Assembly: GCF_010974825.1 (NCBI RefSeq)
Contig: NZ_JAAILA010000026.1
Coordinates: 186,001-250,000, forward strand
Origin: Aeromonas rivipollensis
Lineage (GTDB): Bacteria > Pseudomonadota > Gammaproteobacteria > Enterobacterales > Aeromonadaceae
Direction: 5' to 3'
DNA: 64,000 nt
Both the position numbers and the translations under genes were made by a program. A model generated the notes under the pieces. It was not told the DNA's origin, did not search any database, and saw nothing but the letters and a program-made list of their open reading frames with translations. Of this stretch, positions 10,867 to 23,101 are shown piece by piece. Every line of letters starts with the position of its first letter. Position 1 is the stretch's first letter.

Positions 10867-13077
10867 ATGGTTGCGGTGCGCGAAATTCATTTGAAAGACA
10901 ATTTCACTCTGGAGGAGTGGGTCAGCTCCCTCTCCTTAAGTGAAAGTGACAAGAATCAACTGCGAACCGTCTACCAGTATTGTCTGACGCTTGGCGACGA
11001 GGCGCTCACCAGCCGCCTGCTGGTGCGTGGGGTCGAGATGGTGGGCATATTGCTGATGCTCAGCATGGATCTCGCCACCCTCAAGTCGGCCATTCTCTAT
11101 CCCTTCGTCGAAGCCGGTCTCATCAAGCAGGAGAAGGTGAACGAGGACTTCGGCCCCAAGATCGCCAAGCTGGTGGAAGGGGTGCTGGAGATGGAGGCCA
11201 TCCGCTCCCTGCAGACCCTGCACCGCAGCGAGACCTCGCCGGAGCAGGTGGACAACGTGCGCCGCATGTTGCTCGCCATGGTGGAGGATGTGCGCGCCGT
11301 CGTCATCAAGCTGGCGGAGCGGATCGCCTGCCTGCGGGAGGCCAAGCTGGCGGATGAGGAGACCCGGGTGCTGATGGCCCAGGAGATCACCAACATCTAT
11401 GCGCCCCTTGCCAACCGCCTCGGCATAGGTCAGCTCAAGTGGGAGCTCGAAGATCTCGCCTTCCGTTACCTGCACCCGGATACCTACAAGCAGATCGCCA
11501 AGCAGCTCGACGAGAAACGACTCGATCGGGAGCGCTACATCCGCGAGTTCGTGCAGTCCCTGCGCGATGCGCTGGCGGAGGCCGGGGTCGAGGCCGAAGT
11601 CTATGGCCGCCCGAAACACATCTACAGCATCTGGCGCAAGATGCAGAAGAAGCACCTCGAATTCAACGAGCTGTTCGACGTGCGCGCGGTGCGGGTGATC
11701 ACCAAGCGGCTGCAGGATTGCTATGCGGCACTTGGCATAGTTCACACCCATTTCCACCATATTCCCCGCGAGTTTGACGACTATGTCGCCAACCCCAAGC
11801 CCAACGGCTACCAGTCCATCCACACAGTGGTGGTGGGGGAGGAGGGGAAGACGGTGGAGATCCAGATCCGCACCGAGCAGATGCATCAGGATGCCGAACT
11901 CGGCGTCGCGGCCCACTGGCGCTACAAGGAAGGGGCCCAGGCCGCCGCCAAGACCAGTACCTTCGAAGACAAGATCGAGTGGCTACGCAAGCTCCTCGCC
12001 TGGCAGGAGGATCTCTCCGAGAGCGGCTCTTTGCTGGACGACCTGCGCAGTCAGGTGTTCGAGGACAGAGTCTATGTGTTCACCCCCAAGGGGGACGTCA
12101 TCGACCTGCCGGCGGGGGCCACTCCGCTCGATTTCGCCTATCACGTGCACAGCATGATTGGCCACCGCTGCATCGGGACCAAGGTGGATGGCCGCATAGT
12201 GCCCTTCACCTATACCCTGCAGACCGGCGATCAGGTGGAGGTGATCACCCAGAAGGAACCGAACCCGAGCCGTGACTGGATGAACCCCAATGCGGGCTTC
12301 CTGCGCTCCAGCCGGGCGCGGGCCAAGGTGGCGACCTGGTTCAGAAAGCTGGATCGGGACAAGAACATTGCCGCCGGCAAGGAGCTGCTGGAGAAGGAGC
12401 TGGACAGGCACAACCTGACGCTCTCCAAGGTGGACAAGGTGGTGCTGGAACGCTTCCATGCGGAGGAGCTGGAGGATCTGCTGGCCGGGATCGGCAGCGG
12501 CGACATCCGCATCAACCAGCTGCTCAACTACCTCGACACCCGTTACAACAAGCCGACGGCGGAGGAAGAAGACCGCCGCCTGCTGGAGAAGCTGGAGCAG
12601 AAGGCCAATGCGCCCTTCCGCCCCAAGGCCAAGGATCACATCGTAGTGGAAGGGGTCGGCAATCTGATGACCCACATTGCCCGCTGCTGTCAGCCCATCC
12701 CGGGGGACTCCATCCAGGGCTTCATCACCATGGGCCGTGGCGTCTCCATTCACCGGGAAGATTGCGAACAGCTGAAAGAGCTGTCACGTCGCAACCCGGA
12801 GCGACTGATCGATGCGGTCTGGGGGGAGAACTACTCCGGCGGCTATGGTCTCACCATTCGCATCCTCTCCAACGACAGATCCGGCCTGCTGCGGGACATC
12901 ACCACTGTGCTGGCCAACGAGAAGATCAACGTCATGGGGGTGCGTTCACGCTCCAACGTGCGCGAGCAGACCGCCGAGATCGACATGGAACTGGAGATCT
13001 ACAACATCAACGCCTTCAACCGGGCCTTGGCCAAGCTCAGCCAGCTCAACGACGTGATCAGCGCCAAGCGCCTGTGA
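10867..13077 (+). CDS. relA: GTP pyrophosphokinase RelA
   Basis: 736 residues. Ribosome-associated (p)ppGpp synthetase I of the stringent response. A degenerate HD domain is followed by the synthetase domain (YGRPKHIYSIWRKMQKK near 245; EIQIRTEQMHQDAELGVAAHW near 340), TGS domain (VYVFTPKGDVIDLPAG near 405), helical/zinc-finger part (HIARCCQPIPGD) and C-terminal ACT domain. The HD segment lacks the HD pair needed for hydrolysis (SMDLATLKSAILYP), which separates RelA from SpoT. The start ATG has AAGGA 9 bases upstream. Confidence 0.97.
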   Translation: MVAVREIHLKDNFTLEEWVSSLSLSESDKNQLRTVYQYCLTLGDEALTSRLLVRGVEMVGILLMLSMDLATLKSAILYPFVEAGLIKQEKVNEDFGPKIAKLVEGVLEMEAIRSLQTLHRSETSPEQVDNVRRMLLAMVEDVRAVVIKLAERIACLREAKLADEETRVLMAQEITNIYAPLANRLGIGQLKWELEDLAFRYLHPDTYKQIAKQLDEKRLDRERYIREFVQSLRDALAEAGVEAEVYGRPKHIYSIWRKMQKKHLEFNELFDVRAVRVITKRLQDCYAALGIVHTHFHHIPREFDDYVANPKPNGYQSIHTVVVGEEGKTVEIQIRTEQMHQDAELGVAAHWRYKEGAQAAAKTSTFEDKIEWLRKLLAWQEDLSESGSLLDDLRSQVFEDRVYVFTPKGDVIDLPAGATPLDFAYHVHSMIGHRCIGTKVDGRIVPFTYTLQTGDQVEVITQKEPNPSRDWMNPNAGFLRSSRARAKVATWFRKLDRDKNIAAGKELLEKELDRHNLTLSKVDKVVLERFHAEELEDLLAGIGSGDIRINQLLNYLDTRYNKPTAEEEDRRLLEKLEQKANAPFRPKAKDHIVVEGVGNLMTHIARCCQPIPGDSIQGFITMGRGVSIHREDCEQLKELSRRNPERLIDAVWGENYSGGYGLTIRILSNDRSGLLRDITTVLANEKINVMGVRSRSNVREQTAEIDMELEIYNINAFNRALAKLSQLNDVISAKRL

Positions 13078-13092
13078 TACCCCATAAAAAGT

Positions 13093-13120
13093 GACCGGCC
13101 CCCGTGGCCGGTCCTGTTTT
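13093..13120 (+). terminator. Rho-independent terminator after relA
   Basis: An 8 bp GC-rich stem (GACCGGCC with GGCCGGTC) with a 5-base loop is followed by CTGTTTT. It lies in the 74 bp between relA and mazG. Confidence 0.7.
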
Positions 13121-13151
13121 AACCCTTTGAACGAAGTGAAGCGACCCTCTC

Positions 13152-13949
13152 ATGTTCCAACGTTACGACCTGCCTCAATTGCTCGACATCATGGCTCAAC
13201 TGCGTAATCCGCAAGGGGGTTGCCCCTGGGATCTCAAGCAGAGCTTCCAGACCATAGTGCCCCACACCCTGGAGGAGGCCTATGAGGTCGCCGATGCCAT
13301 CGAGACCCAGGATTGGGACGGATTGAAGGGTGAACTGGGCGATCTGCTGTTCCAGGTGGTCTTCTACGCCCAGCTTGGCAAGGAGCAGGGACTGTTCGAT
13401 TTTGCCGATATCGTCGATGCGGTGAGCGAGAAGCTCATTCGCCGCCATCCTCATGTGTTCTCCGATGCGGACCTCGGTGACGAGCAGGCGGTCAAGGTGA
13501 ACTGGGAGGCGGAGAAGGCCAAGGAGCGTGCCGCCCTCGACAAGGAGAGCGTGCTGGACGACATCCCCCTCTCGCTGCCGGCCCTGACCCGGGCCGCCAA
13601 GATCCAGAAGCGCTGCGCCACCGTCGGCTTCGACTGGAAGACGCTCGGCCCCGTGGTGGACAAGATCCACGAGGAGATCGAGGAGGTGATGGAAGAGGCG
13701 CTGATGGTCGACGTGGACGAGGCGCGGGTGAGCGACGAGCTCGGCGATCTGCTGTTTGCCACCGTCAACCTGGTGCGCCATCTGGGCAAGGATCCTGAGC
13801 AGGTGCTGCGGGGCGCCAACGCCAAGTTCGAACGCCGTTTTCGTCAGGTTGAGCAGTTTATTGCAGCGGAAGGGCTGAAAATGACCGATTGCACCCTGGA
13901 GAAGCTGGATGCAGCCTGGGGTCGGGCCAAGGAAACCGAGCAAAGTTGA
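13152..13949 (+). CDS. mazG: Nucleoside triphosphate pyrophosphohydrolase MazG
   Basis: 265 residues. Hydrolyses NTPs and dNTPs to monophosphates and in E. coli lowers ppGpp during starvation. Two MazG domains are visible: the first begins [18 protein letters not shown], with the metal-binding EExxE type motif in [14 protein letters not shown]; the second has [14 protein letters not shown]. Length matches E. coli (263). It follows relA after a short spacer with a terminator, so some read-through from relA is likely. Confidence 0.96.
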   Translation: MFQRYDLPQLLDIMAQLRNPQGGCPWDLKQSFQTIVPHTLEEAYEVADAIETQDWDGLKGELGDLLFQVVFYAQLGKEQGLFDFADIVDAVSEKLIRRHPHVFSDADLGDEQAVKVNWEAEKAKERAALDKESVLDDIPLSLPALTRAAKIQKRCATVGFDWKTLGPVVDKIHEEIEEVMEEALMVDVDEARVSDELGDLLFATVNLVRHLGKDPEQVLRGANAKFERRFRQVEQFIAAEGLKMTDCTLEKLDAAWGRAKETEQS

Positions 13950-13995
13950 TTTGGCGCAAGACGAGGGAGCGGCGAGCCTGATAGATTTTTGTTCA

Positions 13996-14024
13996 TTGTT
14001 TGGGAGAGGGGGTTTTGGTATACT
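13996..14024 (+). promoter_or_regulatory. Probable sigma-70 promoter of pyrG
   Basis: TTGTTT (13996-14001), a 17-base spacer and TATACT (14019-14024) preceded by TGG (extended -10). About 67 bases separate the -10 box from the pyrG start. Located in the 141 bp mazG-pyrG spacer. Confidence 0.55.
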
Positions 14025-14072
14025 GTTTCCCCGTCCTGCTTCATCCCCGAAGCACCCCTTAAAATTCCCTAA

Positions 14073-17116
<3,044 letters not shown>

Positions 17117-17143
17117 TTACTGCCTGCAATTCTTGAGCTGTTG

Positions 17144-17174
17144 AAAAGCCCCGCCACGCTGGCGGGGCTTTTTT
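17144..17174 (+). terminator. Terminator after eno
   Basis: The stem AAGCCCCGCC/GGCGGGGCTT with a 5-base loop is followed by TTTTT. The next 230 bases to ftsB contain no gene and probably hold the promoter of the ftsB operon. Confidence 0.9.
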
Positions 17175-17404
17175 ATATCCGTCGCCCCCCAATTGTCAGG
17201 CCAGCCCCTGATCGGCGGCGGTTTTCGTGTGGTTGCCGCCAACCTGGCGCCAAGGCCGTCCCTCCTGGGGATAGCGCGCGTTTTTGACTCTCGTCTGCGG
17301 GGCCCCGCCATCTTTTTTATTCCCCCGGCCCGTCTGGCACACCGGCTTTCTTTTGTCTTGCCTGCGAATATGGGAAACTAGGCCGCTTGAAGGAGACTCA
17401 GTGC

Positions 17405-17722
17405 ATGCGGCTACTCACTCTTATCCTGCTCCTCCTCTTGGGAGGGCTGCAATATGACTTCTGGCTGGGGAAAAACGGCCTATCCGATTATCGGGAGCTC
17501 TCCAATGCAATCGAGCGGCAACAGCAGGACAATCTGGTTCTCAAGGACCGCAACAACCTGATTTACCGGGAGATCGACGATCTCACCTCGGGCCTTGAGG
17601 CCATCGAGGAGCTGTCGCGCAACGATCTTGGCTACATCAAGCAGGGCGAGACCTTCTACCGGATCATTCCCAAAGACAAAGACCAAGTAACGGAGCCGGA
17701 CGGCGTCCCCTACGATGACTGA
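17405..17722 (+). CDS. ftsB: Cell division protein FtsB
   Basis: 105 residues. Small bitopic divisome protein that forms the FtsQLB complex activating septal synthesis. N-terminal TM segment (LLTLILLLLLGGLQYDFW), then a coiled coil (about residues 28-65, ELSNAIERQQQDNLVLKDRNN) and the family motif ARNDLGYIKxGETFYR-like SRNDLGYIKQGETFYRI. ATG 17405 follows AAGGAGA; a TTG at 17387 in frame is less likely. The stop overlaps ispD by 8 bases (ATGACTGA). Confidence 0.95.
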   Translation: MRLLTLILLLLLGGLQYDFWLGKNGLSDYRELSNAIERQQQDNLVLKDRNNLIYREIDDLTSGLEAIEELSRNDLGYIKQGETFYRIIPKDKDQVTEPDGVPYDD

Positions 17723-18425
17723 TTGCCACAGCGGGCTGACCGCCATAGTTCCGGCCGCCGGTATCGGCAGCCGCATGGGGGCCGACTGCCCCAAGCAGTA
17801 CCTGGCACTGGCAGGGAAGACCATCCTGGAGCATACGCTCGGCTGCTTATTGTCCCATCCGGCCATAGCTCGGGTGATAGTGGCGCTGGCGCCGCACGAT
17901 GGGTGGTTCGAACAACTGGCCGTGGCGGCCGACCCGCGCATTCTGCGGGTCGAGGGAGGAGTCGAGCGCGCCTATTCGGTGCTCAACGCCCTGCATGTGG
18001 CGGAAGGGAAGTGGGTGCTGGTGCACGATGCCGCCCGTCCCTGCCTCTGTCACGGCGATCTCGACAAGCTGATCACGACAGCCATGGCGTGCGATGGGGC
18101 CATCCTCGGCAGCCGGGTGCGGGACACCATGAAACGCACCGACGGGGCAGGCAACATAGTGGCCACCGTCGAGCGCGAACAGCTCTGGCATGCCCTGACG
18201 CCGCAGATGTTCCCCACCGGCACCCTGAAACGGGCGCTGGAGGAGGGGCTGGCACTGGGGGCCCTCATCACAGACGAAGCCTCCGCCATGGAGCGCGCCG
18301 GTTTTACCGTGAAGATGGTGGAGGGGCGTGCCGACAACATCAAGGTGACCCGACCGGAAGATCTCTCCCTGGCCGAGCTCTTTTTACAACAACAGAGTGC
18401 GCGCCAGCAGGCGCGACCCGATTGA
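17715..18425 (+). CDS. ispD: 2-C-methyl-D-erythritol 4-phosphate cytidylyltransferase
   Basis: 236 residues. Third enzyme of the MEP isoprenoid pathway; forms CDP-ME from MEP and CTP. The nucleotide-binding motif AAGIGSRMGADCPKQYL lies at residues ~14-30, and the family VHDAARPCL box near 103. Overlaps ftsB by 8 bases and is followed by ispF, as in E. coli. Between ispD and ispF lies a 62 bp insertion carrying a second ispF-like start. Confidence 0.97.
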   Translation: MTDCHSGLTAIVPAAGIGSRMGADCPKQYLALAGKTILEHTLGCLLSHPAIARVIVALAPHDGWFEQLAVAADPRILRVEGGVERAYSVLNALHVAEGKWVLVHDAARPCLCHGDLDKLITTAMACDGAILGSRVRDTMKRTDGAGNIVATVEREQLWHALTPQMFPTGTLKRALEEGLALGALITDEASAMERAGFTVKMVEGRADNIKVTRPEDLSLAELFLQQQSARQQARPD

Positions 18426-18442
18426 CCCGCAGAGGGGCCCGC

Positions 18443-18508
18443 ATGATCCGCATTGGACATGGTTTTGACGAGACAGATTTCTGTGTATTGAGGGGGGATC
18501 AGGCATGA
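18443..18508 (+). other. Leader mini-ORF upstream of ispF (copy of ispF 5' end)
   Basis: 22 codons including stop. Bases 18443-18470 match the real ispF start 18505-18532 at 26 of 28 positions, so the peptide begins MIRIGHGFD against MMRIGHGFD. It then diverges ([12 protein letters not shown]) and ends at TGA 18506-18508, overlapping the ispF ATG 18505 as ATGA. The offset is 62 bp, identical to the rnc/era case. The copy has its own Shine-Dalgarno-like GAGGGG. Upstream of each ATG an ATTGA is also repeated, so the ispD stop region was included in the duplication. Confidence 0.7.
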
Positions 18509-18981
18509 TGCGAATTGGACATGGTTTTGACGTGCACAAGTTTGGCGGGGTTGGCCCCTGCATGCTGGGTGGCGTCCCGGTACCCTATGAGCAGGGCCTG
18601 CTGGCCCATTCCGATGGTGACGTCGTGCTGCATGCGGTGAGCGATGCCCTGCTGGGGGCCATAGGCGCCGGCGACATAGGTCGCCACTTCCCCGATACCG
18701 CAGCGCAATTCAAGGGGATCGACAGCCGCATCCTGCTGCGGGACGTCTTTGCCCGGGTACAGCAGGCGGGCTACGCCATCGGCAACCTGGATGTGACCAT
18801 CATCGCCCAGGCCCCCAAGATGGCGCCCCATATCGCGGCCATGTGCGCCGTGCTGGCAGCCGATCTGCAATGTGATTTGAACCGGGTGAATGTCAAGGCG
18901 ACCACCACAGAACAACTCGGGTTTACGGGGCGCAAGGAAGGGATCGCCACCGAAGCCGTCGTCTTACTGGTGAAACAATGA
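18505..18981 (+). CDS. ispF: 2-C-methyl-D-erythritol 2,4-cyclodiphosphate synthase
   Basis: 158 residues. MEP-pathway enzyme forming the cyclic diphosphate from CDP-ME 2-phosphate. Zinc ligands are in GFDVHKF (Asp and His) and the [10 protein letters not shown] box, and [10 protein letters not shown] and the C-terminal [15 protein letters not shown] signature are present. ATG 18505 overlaps the mini-ORF stop; a second ATG follows at once (18508), matching usual starts ([10 protein letters not shown]). The stop overlaps truD by ATGA. Confidence 0.97.
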   Translation: MMRIGHGFDVHKFGGVGPCMLGGVPVPYEQGLLAHSDGDVVLHAVSDALLGAIGAGDIGRHFPDTAAQFKGIDSRILLRDVFARVQQAGYAIGNLDVTIIAQAPKMAPHIAAMCAVLAADLQCDLNRVNVKATTTEQLGFTGRKEGIATEAVVLLVKQ

Positions 18982-20039
18982 TGCTGGAACAGCTGAGCTA
19001 TCTGCACGGGGCGCCTGTCGCCCGCGGCATCCTCAAGGCCGAGGCTGCAGACTTCGTGGTGAATGAAGATCTCGGCTTCGAACCTTGCGGGGAAGGGGAG
19101 CACATCTTCGTGCGGGTGCGCAAAACCGGCGAGAACACCGCCTGGGTGGCGGGCCTGCTGGCCGATGCGGCCGGGGTCAATCGCAATGCGGTGACCTGGG
19201 CGGGCTTGAAGGATCGCCACGCGGTGACCGAGCAGTGGTTCGGCATTCACCTGCCGGGCAAGGGCGAACCGGATCTCTCTGTCATTCAGAGCGACAGCAT
19301 CCAGATCCTGCAGGCCAAACGCCACAACAAGAAGTTGCGGGTTGGCTACCTCAAGGGCAACCACTTCACCCTGCGCCTCACCGGTCTGGAGCAGGCAGGC
19401 GATCTTGAAGCCCGGCTGCAGGCCATCGCCACTCAGGGCGTACCCAACTACTACGGCGAGCAGCGCTTCGGCCGGGATGGCAACAACCTGGACGCGGCCA
19501 AGGCGATGTTTGCCGGCAAGCGGATCAAGGATCGCAACAAGCGCTCCCTTTATCTCTCCGCCGCCCGCAGCATGCTGTTCAATGCCATCGTCAGCGCCCG
19601 CATCGAGCAGGGGCTGGCACACCAGCTGCTGGCCGGTGACTGCGTGATGCTGAGGGGCAGCCACTCCATCTTCAGTGAAGAGGTGCTGACCCCGGAGCTG
19701 GAGGCGCGCCTCGCCTCCGGCGACGTGCAGCTCACCGCCCCCCAGTGGGGCCGTGGCCGGCTGGCGAGCCAGGGTGCCGCCGCCGAGTTTGAACTGGCGG
19801 TGCTGGCTCCTTACGCCGAATGGTGTGACGGGCTGGAGAAGGCCGGACTGGATCAGGACAGGCGTCCGCTGCTGCTCAAGCCGGAGCAGATGAGCTGGCA
19901 GCAGGATGGCGAGGTGCTGACCCTCTCCTTCTTCCTGCCGGCCGGTGCCTTTGCCACCAGCGTGGTGCGCGAGTTAATGCAGGCCGAAGAGGCCGATCAC
20001 GGTTTCAGGAACCCAACCGATGCGAATTCTGGTCAGTAA
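18978..20039 (+). CDS. truD: tRNA pseudouridine(13) synthase TruD
   Basis: 353 residues. Modifies U13 in tRNA-Glu. The catalytic Asp lies in [14 protein letters not shown] (near residue 80), and the family box [15 protein letters not shown] is near 155. ATGA overlap with ispF and a 20-base overlap with surE show a tightly packed operon. Confidence 0.96.
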   Translation: MMLEQLSYLHGAPVARGILKAEAADFVVNEDLGFEPCGEGEHIFVRVRKTGENTAWVAGLLADAAGVNRNAVTWAGLKDRHAVTEQWFGIHLPGKGEPDLSVIQSDSIQILQAKRHNKKLRVGYLKGNHFTLRLTGLEQAGDLEARLQAIATQGVPNYYGEQRFGRDGNNLDAAKAMFAGKRIKDRNKRSLYLSAARSMLFNAIVSARIEQGLAHQLLAGDCVMLRGSHSIFSEEVLTPELEARLASGDVQLTAPQWGRGRLASQGAAAEFELAVLAPYAEWCDGLEKAGLDQDRRPLLLKPEQMSWQQDGEVLTLSFFLPAGAFATSVVRELMQAEEADHGFRNPTDANSGQ

Positions 20040-20781
20040 TGACGATGGAGTACATGCCGAGGGCATTCGTGCCCTCAGCGAGGCGCTGACTGCCTGCGGC
20101 GAAGTCATTGTGGTAGCGCCGGATCGCAACCGCAGCGGCGCGAGTCACTCCCTGACGCTGGAAGTGCCGCTGCGGGTTACGCGCCTTGGCGAAACCGGCT
20201 TTAATGGCAGCGAGAGCTATGCGGTGAAGGGCACCCCGACCGACTGCGTGCACCTGGCGGTCAACGAGCTGGTGCGCCCGGAGCCGGACATGGTGGTGGC
20301 CGGGATCAACCACGGCGCCAACCTGGGGGATGATGTCATCTACTCTGGCACTGTCGCGGCGGCCACCGAGGGGCGCCACCTCGGCTTCCCCTCCATCGCC
20401 ATCTCCCTGGTAGGCAAGACCCACTTCGCCACGGCGGCCCACCATGCGGTCCTGCTGGTGAAGGGGTTGATGAAACATCCCCTGCCAGCCGATCAGATCC
20501 TCAACGTCAATGTGCCGGACCTCCCCCTCGAGCAGATCAAGGGGATCAGGGTGACCCGCCTTGGCAACCGCCATCCCGCCGAGTCGGTGATCCGCAGCGA
20601 GGATCCCCGTGGTCAGCCCATCTACTGGATAGGCCCCCCCGGCAGCCAGCAGGATGCGGGAGACGGCACGGATTTCGCCGCCATCGAGCAGGGTTATGTC
20701 TCCATCACCCCGTTGACCATCGACATGACTGCCTATGACAGTCTGGCGAGTCTGGCTGCCTGGCTGGATCTGCAGGGATGA
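20020..20781 (+). CDS. surE: 5'/3'-nucleotidase SurE
   Basis: 253 residues. Metal-dependent survival-protein nucleotidase/exopolyphosphatase. Active-site motif [11 protein letters not shown] at residues 5-15, [14 protein letters not shown] near 37, and [19 protein letters not shown] near 108. Overlaps truD by 20 bases. Its stop is followed by pcm, a stress-survival repair gene, as in E. coli. Confidence 0.97.
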   Translation: MRILVSNDDGVHAEGIRALSEALTACGEVIVVAPDRNRSGASHSLTLEVPLRVTRLGETGFNGSESYAVKGTPTDCVHLAVNELVRPEPDMVVAGINHGANLGDDVIYSGTVAAATEGRHLGFPSIAISLVGKTHFATAAHHAVLLVKGLMKHPLPADQILNVNVPDLPLEQIKGIRVTRLGNRHPAESVIRSEDPRGQPIYWIGPPGSQQDAGDGTDFAAIEQGYVSITPLTIDMTAYDSLASLAAWLDLQG

Positions 20782-20785
20782 CGTT

Positions 20786-21403
20786 GTGATAGTACAGCGC
20801 CTGTTGAATCAACTGATTGCCCAGGACATTCGTGATTTCCGCGTGCTCGCGGCGATTGCGAAAGTGCCGCGCCAGCTGTTTGTGGATGAAGCCATGGCTC
20901 ACAAGGCCTGGGACAATACGGCCCTGCCCATCGGCCACGGTCAGACCATCTCCCAGCCCTACATAGTGGCGCGGATGACAGAGCTGCTGATCCAGAACGA
21001 TCCGGCCCATGTGCTGGAGATCGGTACTGGATCCGGCTATCAGACCGCAGTGCTGGCCCATCTGGTGGAGCATGTCTACACGGTGGAGCGGATCAAGTCG
21101 CTGCAGTTCCAGGCACGGCGCCGACTGCGCCAGCTCGACCTGCACAATGTCTCGGCCAAGCACGGCAACGGCTGGCTGGGCTGGCCCAACAAGGGACCGT
21201 TCGATGCCATTCTGGTGACGGCGGCGGCGAGCGAGGTACCCAAGGCCCTGACCGATCAGCTGGCCGAAGGCGGGCGTCTGGTGCTGCCGGTGGGGGATAG
21301 TCAGCAAACTTTGCAGCTAATCGAGCGATCCGGCTCCCAGCTGACCAGCCGGATCCTGGAGCCGGTGCGTTTTGTCCCCCTGATTGACGGAGATGTGGAG
21401 TGA
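20786..21403 (+). CDS. pcm: Protein-L-isoaspartate O-methyltransferase
   Basis: 205 residues. Repairs isoaspartyl damage using SAM. SAM motif [17 protein letters not shown] near residue 78, and the family box [26 protein letters not shown] upstream of it. The start is taken as GTG 20786, since an in-frame ATG at 20735 would run far into surE. A three-codon ORF (ATG ACG TTG TGA, 20778-20789) overlaps the surE stop as ATGA and this GTG as GTGA, a miniature of the coupled leader pattern seen at other genes here. Confidence 0.95.
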   Translation: MIVQRLLNQLIAQDIRDFRVLAAIAKVPRQLFVDEAMAHKAWDNTALPIGHGQTISQPYIVARMTELLIQNDPAHVLEIGTGSGYQTAVLAHLVEHVYTVERIKSLQFQARRRLRQLDLHNVSAKHGNGWLGWPNKGPFDAILVTAAASEVPKALTDQLAEGGRLVLPVGDSQQTLQLIERSGSQLTSRILEPVRFVPLIDGDVE

Positions 21404-21981
21404 AGCTGTTTTCCCGTTTGTATGTACTGGTGATGCAGTGGGCCCGCCACAAGCACGCCCCCTGGTATCTCTCCATCACCGCCTTTATCGAGTCGGTGTT
21501 CTGGCCGATCCCGGTGGACGTGATGCTGGCCCCCATGGCGCTCGCCAAGCCGCACAAGGCGTGGCACTACGCCGGGTTGGCAACCTTCTTCTCTGTGCTG
21601 GGGGCGCTGTTTGGTTATGCCCTGGGCTATGCCCTGTGGGAGCCCGTGGTCCAGCCGCTGGTGGTCTCTGTCGGCTATGAAGACAAGATTGCGCTGGCCG
21701 AGCAGTGGTTCACGCAGTGGGGGATCTGGGTGATTTTTATTGCCAGTTTCACGCCGATCCCCTACAAGGTGTTTACCGTCACGGCGGGCTTGCTTCATAT
21801 GGCGCTACTGCCATTTATCGTGACCTCCCTCATCGGTCGTGGCATGCGCTTTTTCCTGGTCGCGGGCCTGATGCGGTGGGGGGGTGAGAAGATGGAGCGC
21901 AAGCTGATGCACTATGTGGATGTGCTCGGCTGGCTCTGTATTGGTTTGGCCATTGCGGCCTATTTCTGGTTTAGTCGTTAA
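21400..21981 (+). CDS. yqaA: DedA/YqaA-family membrane protein
   Basis: 193 residues. VTT/SNARE-associated domain membrane protein of the YqaA branch; likely lipid-related transport, function unproven. Several hydrophobic segments (about 24-45, 50-75, 118-140, 150-165, 172-190) and the family pattern [20 protein letters not shown] and [18 protein letters not shown]. The start is GTG 21400, overlapping the pcm stop (GTGA). A gene at this position between pcm and nlpD is not in E. coli but is common in Vibrio and Aeromonas. Confidence 0.9.
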   Translation: MKLFSRLYVLVMQWARHKHAPWYLSITAFIESVFWPIPVDVMLAPMALAKPHKAWHYAGLATFFSVLGALFGYALGYALWEPVVQPLVVSVGYEDKIALAEQWFTQWGIWVIFIASFTPIPYKVFTVTAGLLHMALLPFIVTSLIGRGMRFFLVAGLMRWGGEKMERKLMHYVDVLGWLCIGLAIAAYFWFSR

Positions 21982-21990
21982 GGATCCACT

Positions 21991-23055
21991 ATGCGTTCGC
22001 GTGTTTGGCAAGGAAGCAGTGTCGTCGTGTTGTCATGGCTACTGCTTGCCTGCTCTTCCAGCAAGACTGCTGCCCCGGTACAGAGTCTGGGCAATGACCC
22101 AATTGCCTCGACCATCCCGACTCGTCAAAACATGGCCAATTCGGGCATGCAGGGTGGCAGTTACACAGTGGTGAAGGGGGATACCCTGTACTCCATCGCA
22201 TTCCGTTCTGGCATGGATGTCGCATCCCTGGTCAGCCTCAACGGGATCAGCCCTCCCTACAACATCTATCCGGGCCAGCAGCTCAGGCTGGATGGATCTT
22301 CCGGCGCCGTGGTCAGCACCGGCATGGCGATGAGCCGCCCTGCCACAAGCGGCAACGGCACCTATGAGGTGCGTCGTGGGGATACCCTGAGCAGCATAGG
22401 TCGCCAGTTCAATGTCTCCAATCAGACTCTGGCACAGCGCAACAACCTGCAGGCCCCCTATTCGCTCCATGTTGGCCAGGTGCTCAACGTGGGGGCGAGT
22501 GCGGCGGCAGGCGGCCAGATGGTGGCGGCGACCACACCGTCGGTGACCAGCTCCGGGCCCAAACCCATGGCGACGGCACCGGCAGGTACGACCACCCCGT
22601 TTATTGCTCAGAAAACGATTGCTCCTGCACCGTCAACAGCATACGCTCAGGCGAAAGAACAAAAAAACGTCAGTTCCCAGTCAACTCTCTCCTGGCATTG
22701 GCCAGCTAAGGGACGGATAGTCGAAGGCTTCTCCGTTGCGGAACAGGGCAACAAGGGCATCGACATCTCCGGCCAGAAGGGCCAACCCGTTTACGCCGCC
22801 AGCGGCGGCAAAGTGGTCTACGCGGGCAGTGCACTCAGGGGTTACGGCAAGCTGATTATTCTCAAGCACAACGATGACTACCTCTCTGCTTACGCCCACA
22901 ACGACGAGTTGAGGGTCAGGGAGGGAGACTCCGTCAAAGGCGGAGCCGTCATCGCCAACATGGGTAGCACGGATGCGCCGGATGTGCGCCTGCACTTTGA
23001 AATCCGGTACAAAGGCAAGTCAATCAACCCGATGGGCTATTTGCCAAAGCGTTAA
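21991..23055 (+). CDS. nlpD: Murein hydrolase activator NlpD
   Basis: 354 residues. Outer-membrane lipoprotein that activates AmiC at the septum. Lipobox LLLAC near residue 21. Two LysM domains (about 50-95, SYTVVKGDTLYSIAFR; about 122-167, TYEVRRGDTLSSIGRQF), whereas E. coli NlpD has one. The C-terminal LytM (M23-like) domain is degenerate: the HxxxD zinc motif reads GIDISG and only one His remains in LHFEIR, consistent with an activator, not an enzyme. In E. coli the main rpoS promoter lies within nlpD; this layout is the same. Confidence 0.95.
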   Translation: MRSRVWQGSSVVVLSWLLLACSSSKTAAPVQSLGNDPIASTIPTRQNMANSGMQGGSYTVVKGDTLYSIAFRSGMDVASLVSLNGISPPYNIYPGQQLRLDGSSGAVVSTGMAMSRPATSGNGTYEVRRGDTLSSIGRQFNVSNQTLAQRNNLQAPYSLHVGQVLNVGASAAAGGQMVAATTPSVTSSGPKPMATAPAGTTTPFIAQKTIAPAPSTAYAQAKEQKNVSSQSTLSWHWPAKGRIVEGFSVAEQGNKGIDISGQKGQPVYAASGGKVVYAGSALRGYGKLIILKHNDDYLSAYAHNDELRVREGDSVKGGAVIANMGSTDAPDVRLHFEIRYKGKSINPMGYLPKR

Positions 23056-23101
23056 CCCAGAGAGCTAGGTCTTACTCTGGTTCAGGTCAGGGAGACATAT
23101 C

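Noticed and set aside
18443..18532. Duplicate ispF start as a sequencing or assembly error
   Set aside because: The copies differ by substitutions and then diverge fully while keeping an exact ATGA hand-over, and similar structures occur at several other loci.
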